Notes under the pieces: generated by a model
What the model was told of the DNA's origin: nothing
Database searches by the model: none
What the model saw: only the letters and a program-made list of their open reading frames with translations
Part shown: positions 35,227 to 44,482 of the stretch, one piece after another
Numbering within the stretch: the stretch's first letter is position 1
Layout of the letters: each line of letters opens with the position of its first letter
Source of the DNA: Candidatus Tectimicrobiota bacterium
GTDB lineage: Bacteria > Tectomicrobia > Entotheonellia > Entotheonellales > Entotheonellaceae
Reading direction: 5' to 3'
Assembly: GCA_026005175.1 (NCBI GenBank)
Contig: BPKO01000010.1
Location: 94,344-158,343, forward strand
DNA length: 64,000 nt
Program-made: the position numbers and the translations under genes

Positions 35227-37351
35227 TCAGGTGGATGCTCCGTACAACTCCCGCTGCCAGAGCCAGTCGGTGACCCGCTGGATGCCTTTGCTCAGGTGGT
35301 AGCGGTAAGTGCTGAAGGGCAGGTCGAGCAGTTCGGCGGCGGCTTCCTGGGTGGGGGCCGGCTGAAAGTAGGTGTGGTACAGCGCCCGGTGGAGTTTCTC
35401 ATCCTTTGGCGTGGTGGTCAGGCTCTCGGCGGCGGTACGCAGCAGGGATTGCAGGTCGCCCGGGGTGGGGGTGGGGCCGGCCATATCCCGCAGGACTCGG
35501 GAGCGCAGCAGGGGGTTGTGGGCCAGGGCATCCGGCCGGCTGTAGTCGCGTAGGGCCTGGCGCACCGCGTCGGCAAATTCGGGCTGAGAAAGAACCATCA
35601 GGGGCGGTGGGGTGGACTGGCTGACCCGTTCTGGCCTGTAGTCCAGGTCGAGTTCCCGTTCGGCCATAATTTCATTCCAGGCTGACAACGGCTCCGCCCG
35701 CCAATCGTGGGCAAAGCCACCGTAGCGCCGGCCGCCCACGTCAAAATCAGCCTCGGCGACGCGGCAGAAGTTGATGTAGGTGAACAGCCCCTCCCAGGAG
35801 GGCGGGTCGGCGGTACAACAGAACGTCCAGGCCAGGTTGGGGGTGGTGAGCCAGGTGATCACGGTGTTCAGAGTGATCATGTTGTGGGTCAGCGGGGTCT
35901 GGTAAGCTCTCGCGCCCCATCCAGAAGCGGGCAATCTGGATGCGTTCGCCGGGGCGCAAGGGGCCGTAGCGGCGCACAAAAGCCCAGATGCGACGCACAG
36001 CCGGATCGGCCTGCTCATCCTCCGGGGTCACGGTGTCCAGCAAGAGATTGGCGGCAAAGCCCAGAAGCTGAGGGCCTGGTCCCCGATACACCACGAAGGC
36101 CTGCGGCTGGCGCTGGAGCCAGTAGGCGGCAATGCGGGCCGAGTCCGCTCCTTCGTGTTGCTCAACCATGGCCAGAAGGTGAGGGTGATCTTGCGAGGTT
36201 GCCGGCTCGTGATAGGCGCCGCCCATGGCTTTCCAGTCATAGTAGGGTTTCATGAGCGGCTGGTGGCGCTGCAGGTAGAGTAGGTCGGAAAAAGCCTGTT
36301 GACGCGCCGGGCCACTGCTGTGGTAGAAGCGGCGCGTGTGGTGGCGGCGCACGCGGCGAAAGAGATCCCGGTAGGCTTCAGGATTGCGCCAGCGCAGGTC
36401 GGCCTCCAGCACATCCCGCACCAGATCGTGGGGGAAGATGCCCTCGGGGCCGGTTTCGATGAAGGACAGACCCCGTAGCCAGGCAAAGAGCGCCGGCGCG
36501 GCTTCCTCGCCGAACACTTCAACCAGCAGGGCTTCGCTCGTCACGCGGGCCAGCGCGCAGGCTTCCAGTGCCCGACGATGGCCGGCGGTGGGCACGTCTC
36601 GCACGAAACGTTCCATCAGCAGGCGGATCACGTCTGGAGCGTGTTCCAGGCTGATTTCTTCCGCTCTGGTCGCGCCCAGTCCCACCCAGTCGGCCAGCAA
36701 GACCAGAGCCAGGGGATGGCCGTAGGCGACATTGAGAACCGCCTCCTGAAGCATGGCGGGCACATGCAGCGTGGTCAAAAGTTGGCGGCTTTCTTCCGGG
36801 CGCAGATTCCGGAGAGAGACGATGCGTGCCAGTTCACGCCAGGCCGGATCCGAGCGCCAAGGCTCCGCAGGGGGCTGGCGGCCGGCAATGACCACCAGCA
36901 GATGCGCGGGCAACGCCGGCAAGAACGTCTCGCGCAGCCAGTCATCCAGGGCTGTCAAGCGCTCATAGGTGTCGAGGATGAGCACGGCGGGTGGCAGATC
37001 GGTCAGGGCGCTGAGGGATAAAGGAGGCGCTTCCGGGTCGATGGCATGAGAGAGGGCAAGGGAAAAACCCTGTGGAGAGGGGTCTATGTCGCGGCCGTCC
37101 AGCCAGTAAACAGAACGGCCGTGTTCAGCCGCCAGATCGGCGTACGCGCGGAGCAAGGTGGTTTTGCCGACGCCACCGGGGCCGAAAAGATGGAGCACGG
37201 CAAAAAGCGGTTCTTTGGCTGACAGCGCCTGACGGAACAACTCCAATTCGGCGAGGCGACCAACGAAGAAGCGTCGGCGAGTTGCGGTCAGCCACTCGGA
37301 CGCGCGCGAGGGCCGAGACGGTTTTCGTTGCTTCCTCATGCGTTCTGACAT
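35227..37351 (-). CDS. STAND-type ATPase regulator, frameshifted as sequenced
   Basis: Two frames form one protein of about 707 residues. The first part (35747-37351) has a P-loop ATPase: FVGRLAELELFRQAL, Walker A GPGGVGKT at about 57-64 and PAVLILDTYERL. The second (35227 to about 35915) ends in a helix-turn-helix-like segment, EAAAELLDLPFSTYRYHLSKG, followed by VTDWLWQREL. Removing one base from the C-run 35915-35918 joins them without loss. The type is common in Chloroflexi-like bacteria and is inferred to be an ATP-dependent regulator, probably of the adjacent methyltransferase operon. The terminator at 35155-35190 belongs to it. Confidence 0.76.
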
Positions 37352-37640
37352 GGGTTGGTCATCCCAATGCCGCCCAAGGCCAAGCTTCAGGCGCGACCGG
37401 AAGCGGGAGCGCAGCGGACCCTGTAGGGCGTCGCTTGCCAGCGGTGGTTCGGCACTCCTCTCAAAAGCCTCTGGCGAGCACGATGTCCAAAAACACCGCG
37501 GCGTAGCTTATATAGGCCAACGATGGCTTGTGGCCGGCCCAGGGATCCTTGGCGATGAAGGGGTCACCCTTGAAATACTCAAAGTTGACAGGTTGAGGGA
37601 TGGAGAATCACAGCAGCCCTTTACCGTCCAGGCCCTCCTA

Positions 37641-37680
37641 AGGAGACGCGATCACCAACGGCCGATAGATCGCGTCTCCT
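37641..37680. repeat. 13-bp perfect inverted repeat upstream of the transposase remnant
   Basis: AGGAGACGCGATC at 37641-37653 is mirrored by GATCGCGTCTCCT at 37668-37680 around a 14-base spacer. It lies nine bases before the first readable ATG of the decayed transposase. It may be an operator or part of the element end. The rest of the 37352-37688 gap holds no gene that I can support. Confidence 0.6.
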
Positions 37681-37688
37681 ACAGGACC

Positions 37689-38731
37689 ATGCGGCTTACC
37701 TGTCTGCCCCCGCGCGTCTCGCAGGCCCTGCGCGTGCGCAAGCCCTGCTTTCGCCACCGTCCTCACCTGGTGTGGTGCTGGCGACTGGGACTCCATATCC
37801 TATACGGCCGGCGGGCCACCTTCAAGGCCCTCGCCCGCCATGGCCCCGCCCACCTGGCCTCCCAGCACGATCGTCGCCTGCTCTGTGCCGCCTCTTGGTG
37901 CCCCAAAGCGGTGGGGGGGGTGCCCATCAGGCCAGGCAGGCCTTGCCCCCGCCCCAAGACGGCTTATCTCGTGGGCGACCGCACCCGCCGCAGCCGGCAT
38001 CCTCCCTGCGGCTTTGGCTTCTGCGTTTGATGGCCCAGGAGGGCGTCTATCGGGCTGCGATGGATGTTGCCCTCTTTGCCGTAAGGACGACCAGGCTATC
38101 AGAAATGCCCGGTTTCGGCAGAGGGTGCAGGATTTTCGCCTGCCCTCCTGGTGCCGCGAAGGGATCGTGGTGGCCGATGCCGCCTCGGCAGCACGGGATA
38201 CCCTGAAACGCCTTCAGAAACTGGACGGGTGGGACTGCCCTGCCGCGCCCCTGGAAGCTGGCCAACGGCAAGCGCCTCAAGGACCTGGTGCGGCATTTGC
38301 CTCGCTTCCCAGCGCCTCTGGCTGCCCGCGCTCCCCACCGGGGGCCGGCGCCCCTTCTGGGTCTTTGCCAAGCGCACGCCGCGGCGCCACGAGGGGCCCA
38401 AACAGACCCGAGTTCTCGTGAGCCATCTTCCCAAGACGCCGGCAGCGCGCCAGATCGTCAGGGTGTATCCGGTGGGCCATAGCGCTGCTTCACCGAGAAG
38501 GGCGTCGTGGGCTTGGAACCGCACCAGGTGAGCGGCAAAGCCGAGCGCGTCGAGCGCTCGGTGGCAGCCGTGGCGCATCTGCTCTTGCTCAAGGGGCAAG
38601 CGCGGGACCTCCCTGCCGATCGTCCCTGGAGCGCCTTTGGCACGGGCGGTTGCCTGGGGGGATGCAGGCGCAGGGCGTGCGCCCCGCGGCAGATAGCCCG
38701 ACAGGGGCTTCAGAGGGGCAAGGCCGCGTGA
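37689..38731 (+). pseudogene. Decayed DDE (IS4/IS701-like) transposase
   Basis: Several frames in sequence give transposase-like segments: ATG 37689 MRLTCLPPRVSQALRVRK, then FRQRVQDFRLPSWCREGIVVAD, then the DDE-region phrases RRHEGPKQTRVLVSHLPKTP and ARQIVRVYPVG, and finally GKAERVERSVAAVAHLLLLK and ADRPWSAFGTGGCLGG. The order matches the C-terminal half of IS4-superfamily transposases, but at least four frame changes separate the pieces, so it is not functional. It is the right boundary of the island. Confidence 0.62.
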
Positions 38732-38921
38732 TCCCATGACCCATACCGGTCAACTTTGAGAACCATAGCGGAGCTGGGGTTCAGCGTGTAGCCTCACTGG
38801 CGTTTTGTCCATTCCGAACCACTTGAATGAGAAGCCCTTTCATGGCATCTTGGGCGCAAAGCCGTGTGAATACAACCCGAGACCACGACGCGGAAAAGTC
38901 ACCAGCGCGGCCGCTGACGCC

Positions 38922-39560
38922 CTATGGTCGCTGCGCCCGGCGCACCAGGTCGGCCATCGCCGCGGCTGCCTCCCCGTCCTCACGCAACAGGCCAGCGATC
39001 ACCCCTTCCCGATCGCGCGGCGAGCGATTCTGGCTCGCCTTCCACTTGCCCAGGAGCCGGGTGATGGGCATTTCAATGCCCACAATCGCCTCTAGCAGCG
39101 CGTCGATGAACGCCGCCGGGGCGTCCGTCACCCTCCAGGGCACCTCGCGGCCGGCTTCGTGCCGGTCGGTGAGCCGGGTGACCAGCGCCCGCAGCCAGCC
39201 GCGATCCTCGATCACGCGCAGCGGGCCGTAAGCATGGACGACCGCGTAGTTCCAGGTCGGCACGACCTTGCCGGTCTCGCGCTTGGTTGGATACCAGGAA
39301 GGCGAAATGTAGGCATCGGGGCCGCAAAAAACGGCCAGGGCCTCGACCTGGGGCGAGAAGGTACGCCAGAGCGGGTTGGCCCGCGCCACGTGGCCTCGCA
39401 GGGTGCCAAAGGGAGCCGGCTCCGGATCGAGCTCGAGCGGAAGATGATGGGCGTCGAGCCCCTCTGGCGTAAGGACCACCAGCGTTGCCAGGGGATGGGC
39501 GCGCATCAGCGCGTGAAGAACCTCGACCCGCGTCTCGGCAAAAAGCGACGGAAGGTACAT
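38922..39560 (-). CDS. PaiB-like FMN-binding protein
   Basis: The 212-residue protein matches the PaiB family (FMN-binding split-barrel, described as negative transcriptional regulator in Bacillus). Landmarks are MYLPSLFAETRVEVLHALMR at the N-terminus, DAYISPSWYPTKRETGKVVPTWNY (about 82-105) and KASQNRSPRDREGVIAGL at the C-terminus. It begins at ATG 39560 and lies 43 bases after the amidohydrolase start of the next operon region, on the same strand. Function as regulator versus flavin enzyme is open. Confidence 0.86.
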   Translation of the reverse strand: MYLPSLFAETRVEVLHALMRAHPLATLVVLTPEGLDAHHLPLELDPEPAPFGTLRGHVARANPLWRTFSPQVEALAVFCGPDAYISPSWYPTKRETGKVVPTWNYAVVHAYGPLRVIEDRGWLRALVTRLTDRHEAGREVPWRVTDAPAAFIDALLEAIVGIEMPITRLLGKWKASQNRSPRDREGVIAGLLREDGEAAAAMADLVRRAQRP

Positions 39561-39602
39561 GGATGCACCCCACCACGCAAGGGAAACCCCACCGGCCCTT
39601 GT

Positions 39603-41282
39603 TCAGGCGGTTTCGTAGCTGCGCAGCACGCGGCCCGGCAGGGCTCCGGTGTGGCGGCCATGGTCGTAGAGCTGCACCCCGGCCACGAACGTGGCAACGA
39701 TGCCCTCGGCCCGGGCGACGAGGCGCCGGCCGCCCTGGGGGAAGTCGCAGACGAACTCCGGCGGCCGGCAGGCCACCGTGTCAGGGTCAAAAAGGACCAA
39801 GTCGGCCACCTTGCCCAGCGCCAGGACGCCGCGGTCGGGAATGCCAAAGAGCGCCGCCGGCACCGCAGTAAGCTTGTGCACAGCCTTTTCCAGCGTTAGC
39901 GCCTGGCGCTGTCGCACCCAGATCTCGAGCAGCGCCGTGGCATAGCCCACGTCGCACAGCAAATCGACGTGGGCGCCGGCGTCGGAGAGGCCGATGAGAA
40001 ACCGGTCCTCGGTGACCAGCCGCGCCACCCCTTCGGGGTCGTAGTTGAACGCCTCCACCTGGAAGCGCGTCTGCAGCTGGTCGGCAAGGCCGATATCGAG
40101 CAGCACGTCTAGGGGGCGCTTGCCCTCGGCGTCGGCGATCTCCAGGATGGTGCGGCCGCAGTAGGCGCGCAGCGCCGGGTTGGCCACCTCCAGCACGCGC
40201 ATGCGCTGCCAGAGGTGGTGGCGCACGTGGCCTTTCATGTCGCGCAGGAAGGCCTCGCGGAACGCCGGCTTCTGGTAGAGAGCCAGCTGTTCGGCCAGCG
40301 GGCGGTTAAATGCCGGCTGCCAGCTCGGGTAGGAAGCAAACATAAACGGATGGCGCAAGTCGCCCTGGGTGATGAGCGGCCGCGGCGTCACCTGAGGCAC
40401 AGCGCGCGCCAGCAGCGGCCCCAGCTTGGCGATGGTCTGCTGGTGAAAGTCGGGCTCCCCTGGACGGGCAAAGAGGGCCAGCCAGGTCACCGGCCGCCCG
40501 CTTTCCTCGGTGAGCAGGCGCAGCAGGGCCACGTCGGCGTCGCTGATGAGGCGGGCGCCGGTAGAGTCAAGGGCAATTTCGATAATCCCGCGGCCCACCT
40601 CGCGCAGCACCCGGCACAGGCCGCGCAGCTCTTCCTGGCTGGCGTTGCGGCAGGCCAAGGGACGGCCCTGGTGGCCGATGTGGTTGCGGATGGTGGTGGT
40701 GGAAAAGCCAAAGGCCCCTGCTGCCATGGCCTGGCGCAGCAGGCGGGCCATGGTGGCCAGCTCCTCAGGCGTGGCGGCGCGCTCGAAAGAGGCCTCGCCC
40801 ATGACGTAGTGGCGCAACGGCGTCAGCGCCACCAAGCCGGCGACGTTGATGCCCAGCCCGCGCCGCGCGATGGCATCCAGGTACTCGCCATAGCTTTCCC
40901 ACTGCCAGTCGATGCCGGCGCGCATCACCTCGTAGGGAATAGCCTCCACGTTCACCAGGTCGTGCAGCAAGATGTCCCGTGTCTGCGGCCTCACGGGCGC
41001 CACGCCTACGCCGCAGTTGCCCATCACCACCGTGGTCACCCCGTGCCAGGGCGAGCAGGTCAGCAGCGGGTCCCAGGCCACCTGGGCGTCGTAGTGGGTG
41101 TGCGGGTCGATGAAGCCCGGCGCCAGCACCAGCCCCTCGGCCCGCAGCCGGCGGTGCGCCGCCAGGCCGCGCTCCTGCCCGAGATAAGCGATGCGGTCGC
41201 CGCGTACCCCCAGGGTGCCGATGAAGCTCGGGCGCCCCGTGCCGTCACAGATGCGGGCCTCCTCGATGACCAAGTCCAGCAT
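39603..41282 (-). CDS. D-aminoacylase / N-acyl-D-amino-acid deacylase-type amidohydrolase
   Basis: The 559-residue metal-dependent amidohydrolase has the D-aminoacylase signature: His61 and His63 in DPHTHYDAQ, and the bridging Cys90 in MGNCGVGVAP, offset by six from the well-studied Alcaligenes enzyme. The C-terminal strand segment includes KVADLVLFDPDTV. ATG 41282 follows GCCAGGAGAGGCGCC; a 23-codon upstream extension is rejected. It is 14 bases from the LLM monooxygenase stop on the same strand, so they share a transcript. It should hydrolyse an N-acyl or cyclic amide; the actual substrate is unknown. Confidence 0.86.
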   Translation of the reverse strand: MLDLVIEEARICDGTGRPSFIGTLGVRGDRIAYLGQERGLAAHRRLRAEGLVLAPGFIDPHTHYDAQVAWDPLLTCSPWHGVTTVVMGNCGVGVAPVRPQTRDILLHDLVNVEAIPYEVMRAGIDWQWESYGEYLDAIARRGLGINVAGLVALTPLRHYVMGEASFERAATPEELATMARLLRQAMAAGAFGFSTTTIRNHIGHQGRPLACRNASQEELRGLCRVLREVGRGIIEIALDSTGARLISDADVALLRLLTEESGRPVTWLALFARPGEPDFHQQTIAKLGPLLARAVPQVTPRPLITQGDLRHPFMFASYPSWQPAFNRPLAEQLALYQKPAFREAFLRDMKGHVRHHLWQRMRVLEVANPALRAYCGRTILEIADAEGKRPLDVLLDIGLADQLQTRFQVEAFNYDPEGVARLVTEDRFLIGLSDAGAHVDLLCDVGYATALLEIWVRQRQALTLEKAVHKLTAVPAALFGIPDRGVLALGKVADLVLFDPDTVACRPPEFVCDFPQGGRRLVARAEGIVATFVAGVQLYDHGRHTGALPGRVLRSYETA

Positions 41283-41296
41283 GGCGCCTCTCCTGG

Positions 41297-42421
41297 CTAG
41301 CGAAACCGCGGCATGACCTTTTCCGCAAAGAGCTCGAGCGTTTTTAGGCACTTGTCGCGCTCTAGCACCCCCTGCCCGAAGAGGAAAAAGGCCTCATTGA
41401 ACTTGACATGGCGCAGGGCCTCTTCGATGGCCCGCGACACGGTATCGGGATCGCCGATGAGCAGCGCCGGCAATCCCTGGCCAAAGGGCATTGACCAGGT
41501 TTCCCAGAACCACAGGCAGTCCTCGGCCCAGGCCTTGGCTTCGGCCTGCGTCGGGGCCAGCACGAGGTAGCCGCCCCAGGCGGCCTCTTCGCCTTCGGGC
41601 ACCTGGCGGCCGTGGCGCTCGGCTTCTTCTCGGTAGCGGCTCCACAGCAGCCGGCAGAACTCGTAGTTGTCCGAGAGCACCACCGGCTTGCCCCCCTCGC
41701 GCGCCCAGAAGAGGGCGGTGCGCAGGCTGTGGGTAAAGCCGCTGTAAAGCGGGATAGGCTGCTGCAAGGGGCGCGGGGCAATGCCCACCTCGCGCACAGT
41801 GCCGTCGGGGTCGACGCCCTGGCCGTAGGTATAGTAGACCGGGTGGTCGTGGGGGTTTTTCTGGCCCTCGATCGGGAACGTCCAGTACTTGCCTTTAAAC
41901 GCAAAGGTATCCCGGCTCCAGGCAAGCTTGATGATGCGCACGCACTCCTCAAAAAGCTCGCGATTGACCTCGTCCTCGTGGGTGTGGCGGTTCCAGGGGC
42001 CAGTGGCCTTGACGCCAGGGATGGCCACGAAGTTGTCGAACCAGCGCGCTTGGTAGCCGCGCACAAAGGCCACGTTGAGGCGCCCGCCCAGCATGTGGTC
42101 AAGGGTGGCCACGTGCTCGGCCACCCGCAGCGGGTTGTGGGTGGGCAAGACATAGCCAAACTGGTTGATGCGCAGGCGCTTGGTCTGCATGCCCATGTAG
42201 AGGGCCATAAGCCCCGGATCCTGGCCGAGCTCGAAGCCCTCAATCTGCAAGTGGTGCTCGGGAATGCCGATGCCGGCATAGCCGGCCTCGTCGCAGAAGC
42301 GGGCGTACTCGCCGATTTCATCGAGCATACGCTGGTACAGCACCGGGTTTTTGCCGGCCATGCCTTGCTCGAGCTCGCGGCGCCGGCCGATGGTGACGTA
42401 CATAAAGGCGTGAAAGTCCAT
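41297..42421 (-). CDS. LLM-class (luciferase-like) flavin monooxygenase
   Basis: The 374-residue TIM-barrel flavoprotein begins MDFHAFMYVTIGRRRELEQG and has the LLM landmarks GYAGIGIPEHHLQIEGF, RLRINQFGYVLPTHNPLRVAEHVA and MLGGRLNVAFVRGYQ. It would use reduced flavin from a partner such as the flavin reductase at 42572-43072. ATG 42421 has AAGGAGGCCCT ahead. A related LLM gene sits at the right window end (63353 onward), ending in the same VMPHF/VMPRF motif. The operon with the deacylase suggests a heterocycle- or amide-degrading route. Confidence 0.88.
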   Translation of the reverse strand: MDFHAFMYVTIGRRRELEQGMAGKNPVLYQRMLDEIGEYARFCDEAGYAGIGIPEHHLQIEGFELGQDPGLMALYMGMQTKRLRINQFGYVLPTHNPLRVAEHVATLDHMLGGRLNVAFVRGYQARWFDNFVAIPGVKATGPWNRHTHEDEVNRELFEECVRIIKLAWSRDTFAFKGKYWTFPIEGQKNPHDHPVYYTYGQGVDPDGTVREVGIAPRPLQQPIPLYSGFTHSLRTALFWAREGGKPVVLSDNYEFCRLLWSRYREEAERHGRQVPEGEEAAWGGYLVLAPTQAEAKAWAEDCLWFWETWSMPFGQGLPALLIGDPDTVSRAIEEALRHVKFNEAFFLFGQGVLERDKCLKTLELFAEKVMPRFR

Positions 42422-42472
42422 AGGGCCTCCTTGCCAGTTCCTAAGCACGGGAGGTGGCGTGGCCAAGCAAGC

Positions 42473-42501
42473 ATTGTATGCCACCCCGCGGTGCCGCACA
42501 A
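42473..42501 (-). promoter_or_regulatory. Putative sigma70 promoter for the LLM monooxygenase operon
   Basis: On the minus strand TTGTGC (42501-42496) and TACAAT (42478-42473) are 17 bases apart; the -10 is 51 bases ahead of ATG 42421. Confidence 0.45.
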
Positions 42502-42571
42502 TGGCCCCTCTTGCCCCCCACTGCGCCCTAGCCTACCGGAGGGGTGGAGCCGCCGTGCTGCCTGACGGCGC

Positions 42572-43072
42572 TCAGAGCGGCTCGTCGGCCAGCTTGCGGT
42601 ACTGGCTGCCGTAGAAGAGCAAGGGCTTCAGCTTGGGGTCGTCGCTGATCGCCGCCTCCTGCACCTCGCCCACAAAGAGGGTGTGGTCCCCGCCGTCGTA
42701 GCGCGCCCACACGGTGCAGTCGATATAGCCCAGGCAATCGGCCAGCACCGGGCTGCCGGTGGTCGCGGTCCGGTGGGGGATGTTGGCGAACTGGTCTGCG
42801 CCTTTGGGCGCCTTACCGGCCCACCACTCCGACCACTCCCGCCGGTGCTCGGGGAGAATGTTGACGCAGAAGGCGTCGGCTTCCATCAAGAAGCGGTGCA
42901 TCTCGGCGCGCTTGTCGACGCTTACCAGTACCAGGGGCGGGTTGAGCGACACCGAGGTAAAGGCGTTGGCGGTCATGCCGTGCTTGATGCCGTCCTTGCA
43001 GACCGTGACCACGGTGACGCCGGTGGCAAAGCGGCCCAGGACCTGTCGAAAGCGGGTGGGATCGAAGGCCAT
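42572..43072 (-). CDS. Flavin reductase-like (HpaC/RutF-type) protein
   Basis: The 166-residue split-barrel protein fits the flavin reductase-like domain family that supplies FMNH2 to two-component monooxygenases: RQVLGRFATGVTVVT, GMTANAFTSVSLNPPLVLVSVD, and YIDCTVWARYDGGDHTLFVGEV are typical. ATG 43072 follows AGGAGAACCCCT. It is upstream of the LLM monooxygenase on the same strand, a natural pairing. Donor (NADH or NADPH) cannot be told. Confidence 0.88.
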   Translation of the reverse strand: MAFDPTRFRQVLGRFATGVTVVTVCKDGIKHGMTANAFTSVSLNPPLVLVSVDKRAEMHRFLMEADAFCVNILPEHRREWSEWWAGKAPKGADQFANIPHRTATTGSPVLADCLGYIDCTVWARYDGGDHTLFVGEVQEAAISDDPKLKPLLFYGSQYRKLADEPL

Positions 43073-43152
43073 AGGGGTTCTCCTGTCGCAGCGGCTCGCT
43101 CGTGCGGTTGTCCTCTCGCCGGGCCGTCGAGCGCCATGCGGCCGGCGGTCGC

Positions 43153-43968
43153 TTAGCGTGTCTGGGGATAGCTGACCGCCATGCCGGCGCGGGCGTCGGC
43201 CTGAATGCCGTACGGCGGAATGGGGTAGCGCAGGCCACGGGCAGAGAGCTGGGCCAGCCCCTCGATCACTTTGGGCAAGTAGCGCGGCGGCAGGGCCATG
43301 AGCAGCTCGTCTTCCATGACCCCTCCGTAGCGGCGCTCGGCATAGCAGGGAATCGACAAGCTGGGCTCGCCGGTGGCCAGGGCCCGTCCCCAGGAATCGG
43401 CGCAGGATGACTCCCCCACGCACCCCCACTGGAACTTGCGGTAACCGCTCCACTGCAGGCCGTTGATGAAGAGGATCATCTGCGCCGGCGTGGCGTAAAT
43501 CAGGCAGACGTCGGGGGGATTGAGCCGTCCGCTGGCCAGTGGCGACACCACCACCGCCCGGTAGCGCCCGTACGGCACCACGTCCATGGCCCGCTGGTGG
43601 GCAGCGGCGTCTTCGATGGTGGCAAACCAGACATTGGCCATGCGCTTGCCCGAAAGCCACTCCTCATCCTGCGGCCGCAAGCCCACCACCGCCCCACACT
43701 GGGGGCTGACCAAGTCCTCGGCGGTGGCCCCCACCGTCCATCCCAGGCGGGCAGCCTGAGCGACGATCTGGTCGAGGGTATGGACGGCTTTAGGACGGCG
43801 CAGGCGCGGGATGGTGTCCAAGTCTTCGACGCGGGGAAAAAGCTTCATGCCCACGGGGGTGGTGCGCAGCCGCAGCCAGCGGTTGAGTTCGTCAACCAGC
43901 TTGGGCCAGTCGTAAGTGGCCGGCTCCGGTGGCCCCTCGGGGGCGCGCAGAACCTCAGGGGGGGTCAT
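43153..43968 (-). CDS. DUF169 family protein
   Basis: The 271-residue protein has DUF169 features: LRLRTTPVGMKLFPRVEDL near residue 35, AVHTLDQIVAQAARLGWTVG, and a Cys-bearing segment WGCVGESSCADSW in the middle. The family is widespread in anaerobes and environmental bacteria and has no proven role. ATG 43968 follows GAGGAAAGCC. It is 80 bases ahead of the flavin reductase on the same strand and may share its operon. Confidence 0.82.
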   Translation of the reverse strand: MTPPEVLRAPEGPPEPATYDWPKLVDELNRWLRLRTTPVGMKLFPRVEDLDTIPRLRRPKAVHTLDQIVAQAARLGWTVGATAEDLVSPQCGAVVGLRPQDEEWLSGKRMANVWFATIEDAAAHQRAMDVVPYGRYRAVVVSPLASGRLNPPDVCLIYATPAQMILFINGLQWSGYRKFQWGCVGESSCADSWGRALATGEPSLSIPCYAERRYGGVMEDELLMALPPRYLPKVIEGLAQLSARGLRYPIPPYGIQADARAGMAVSYPQTR

Positions 43969-44084
43969 GGCTTTCCTCCTCTGCCGGGGAGCATCCCTAG
44001 GATAGCACGATCCTGGGCACGAGTATAGGCAGGGGGCAAAGGCAAGGCAAGCGCGGCGCGGCGAGGGACCCGACAACGCAGGCG

Positions 44085-44375
44085 TTAGCAGCGGGGAGCC
44101 GGCGCTTGCCCGCGCCGCCACAGACGGTAACCGATCCCCAGCAGGCCGGTGCCGACAAGGAGCAGGGTGTGCGGCTCTGGGACAGATAGCGGCTTTGCCG
44201 GCACGCGGTAACCGGTGGCGCCGCCGTGGTCTTCGTGCAGGACCAAGTGCTGCTCTGGGCTTAGGGCTTGATTGAAAAACCCGGGTGTGGTGTCATCGAT
44301 AAGCGTCTCGGGTGCGGCGCTGACGCCAGCCGCCACCCCAAGCACCACAGAGAGAAGGATTATCCGCAAGGACAT
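44085..44375 (-). CDS. Small PEP-CTERM sorting-domain protein
   Basis: The 96-residue exported protein has an N-terminal signal peptide (LRIILLSVVLGVAAGVSAA) and the tripartite PEP-CTERM tail: VPEP at 65-68, a hydrophobic segment (70-84) and a basic end RLWRRG. Such tails are cut by an exosortase in Gram-negative bacteria with extracellular matrix. ATG 44375 directly abuts AGGAG, so TTG 44369 with better spacing is an alternative start. The mature part is only about 45 residues, without recognisable domain. No exosortase gene is in the window. Confidence 0.72.
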   Translation of the reverse strand: MSLRIILLSVVLGVAAGVSAAPETLIDDTTPGFFNQALSPEQHLVLHEDHGGATGYRVPAKPLSVPEPHTLLLVGTGLLGIGYRLWRRGQAPAPRC

Positions 44376-44482
44376 CTCCTGTGCTCCTCTGCTTTAGAGA
44401 CCCGAAGCAAGCCTCCCACAGGCTGCATCGGCAGGGCGGGCCAGTTGCTTGAGCAGAAGGACACCTAGAAGGAGCAAGCCCC

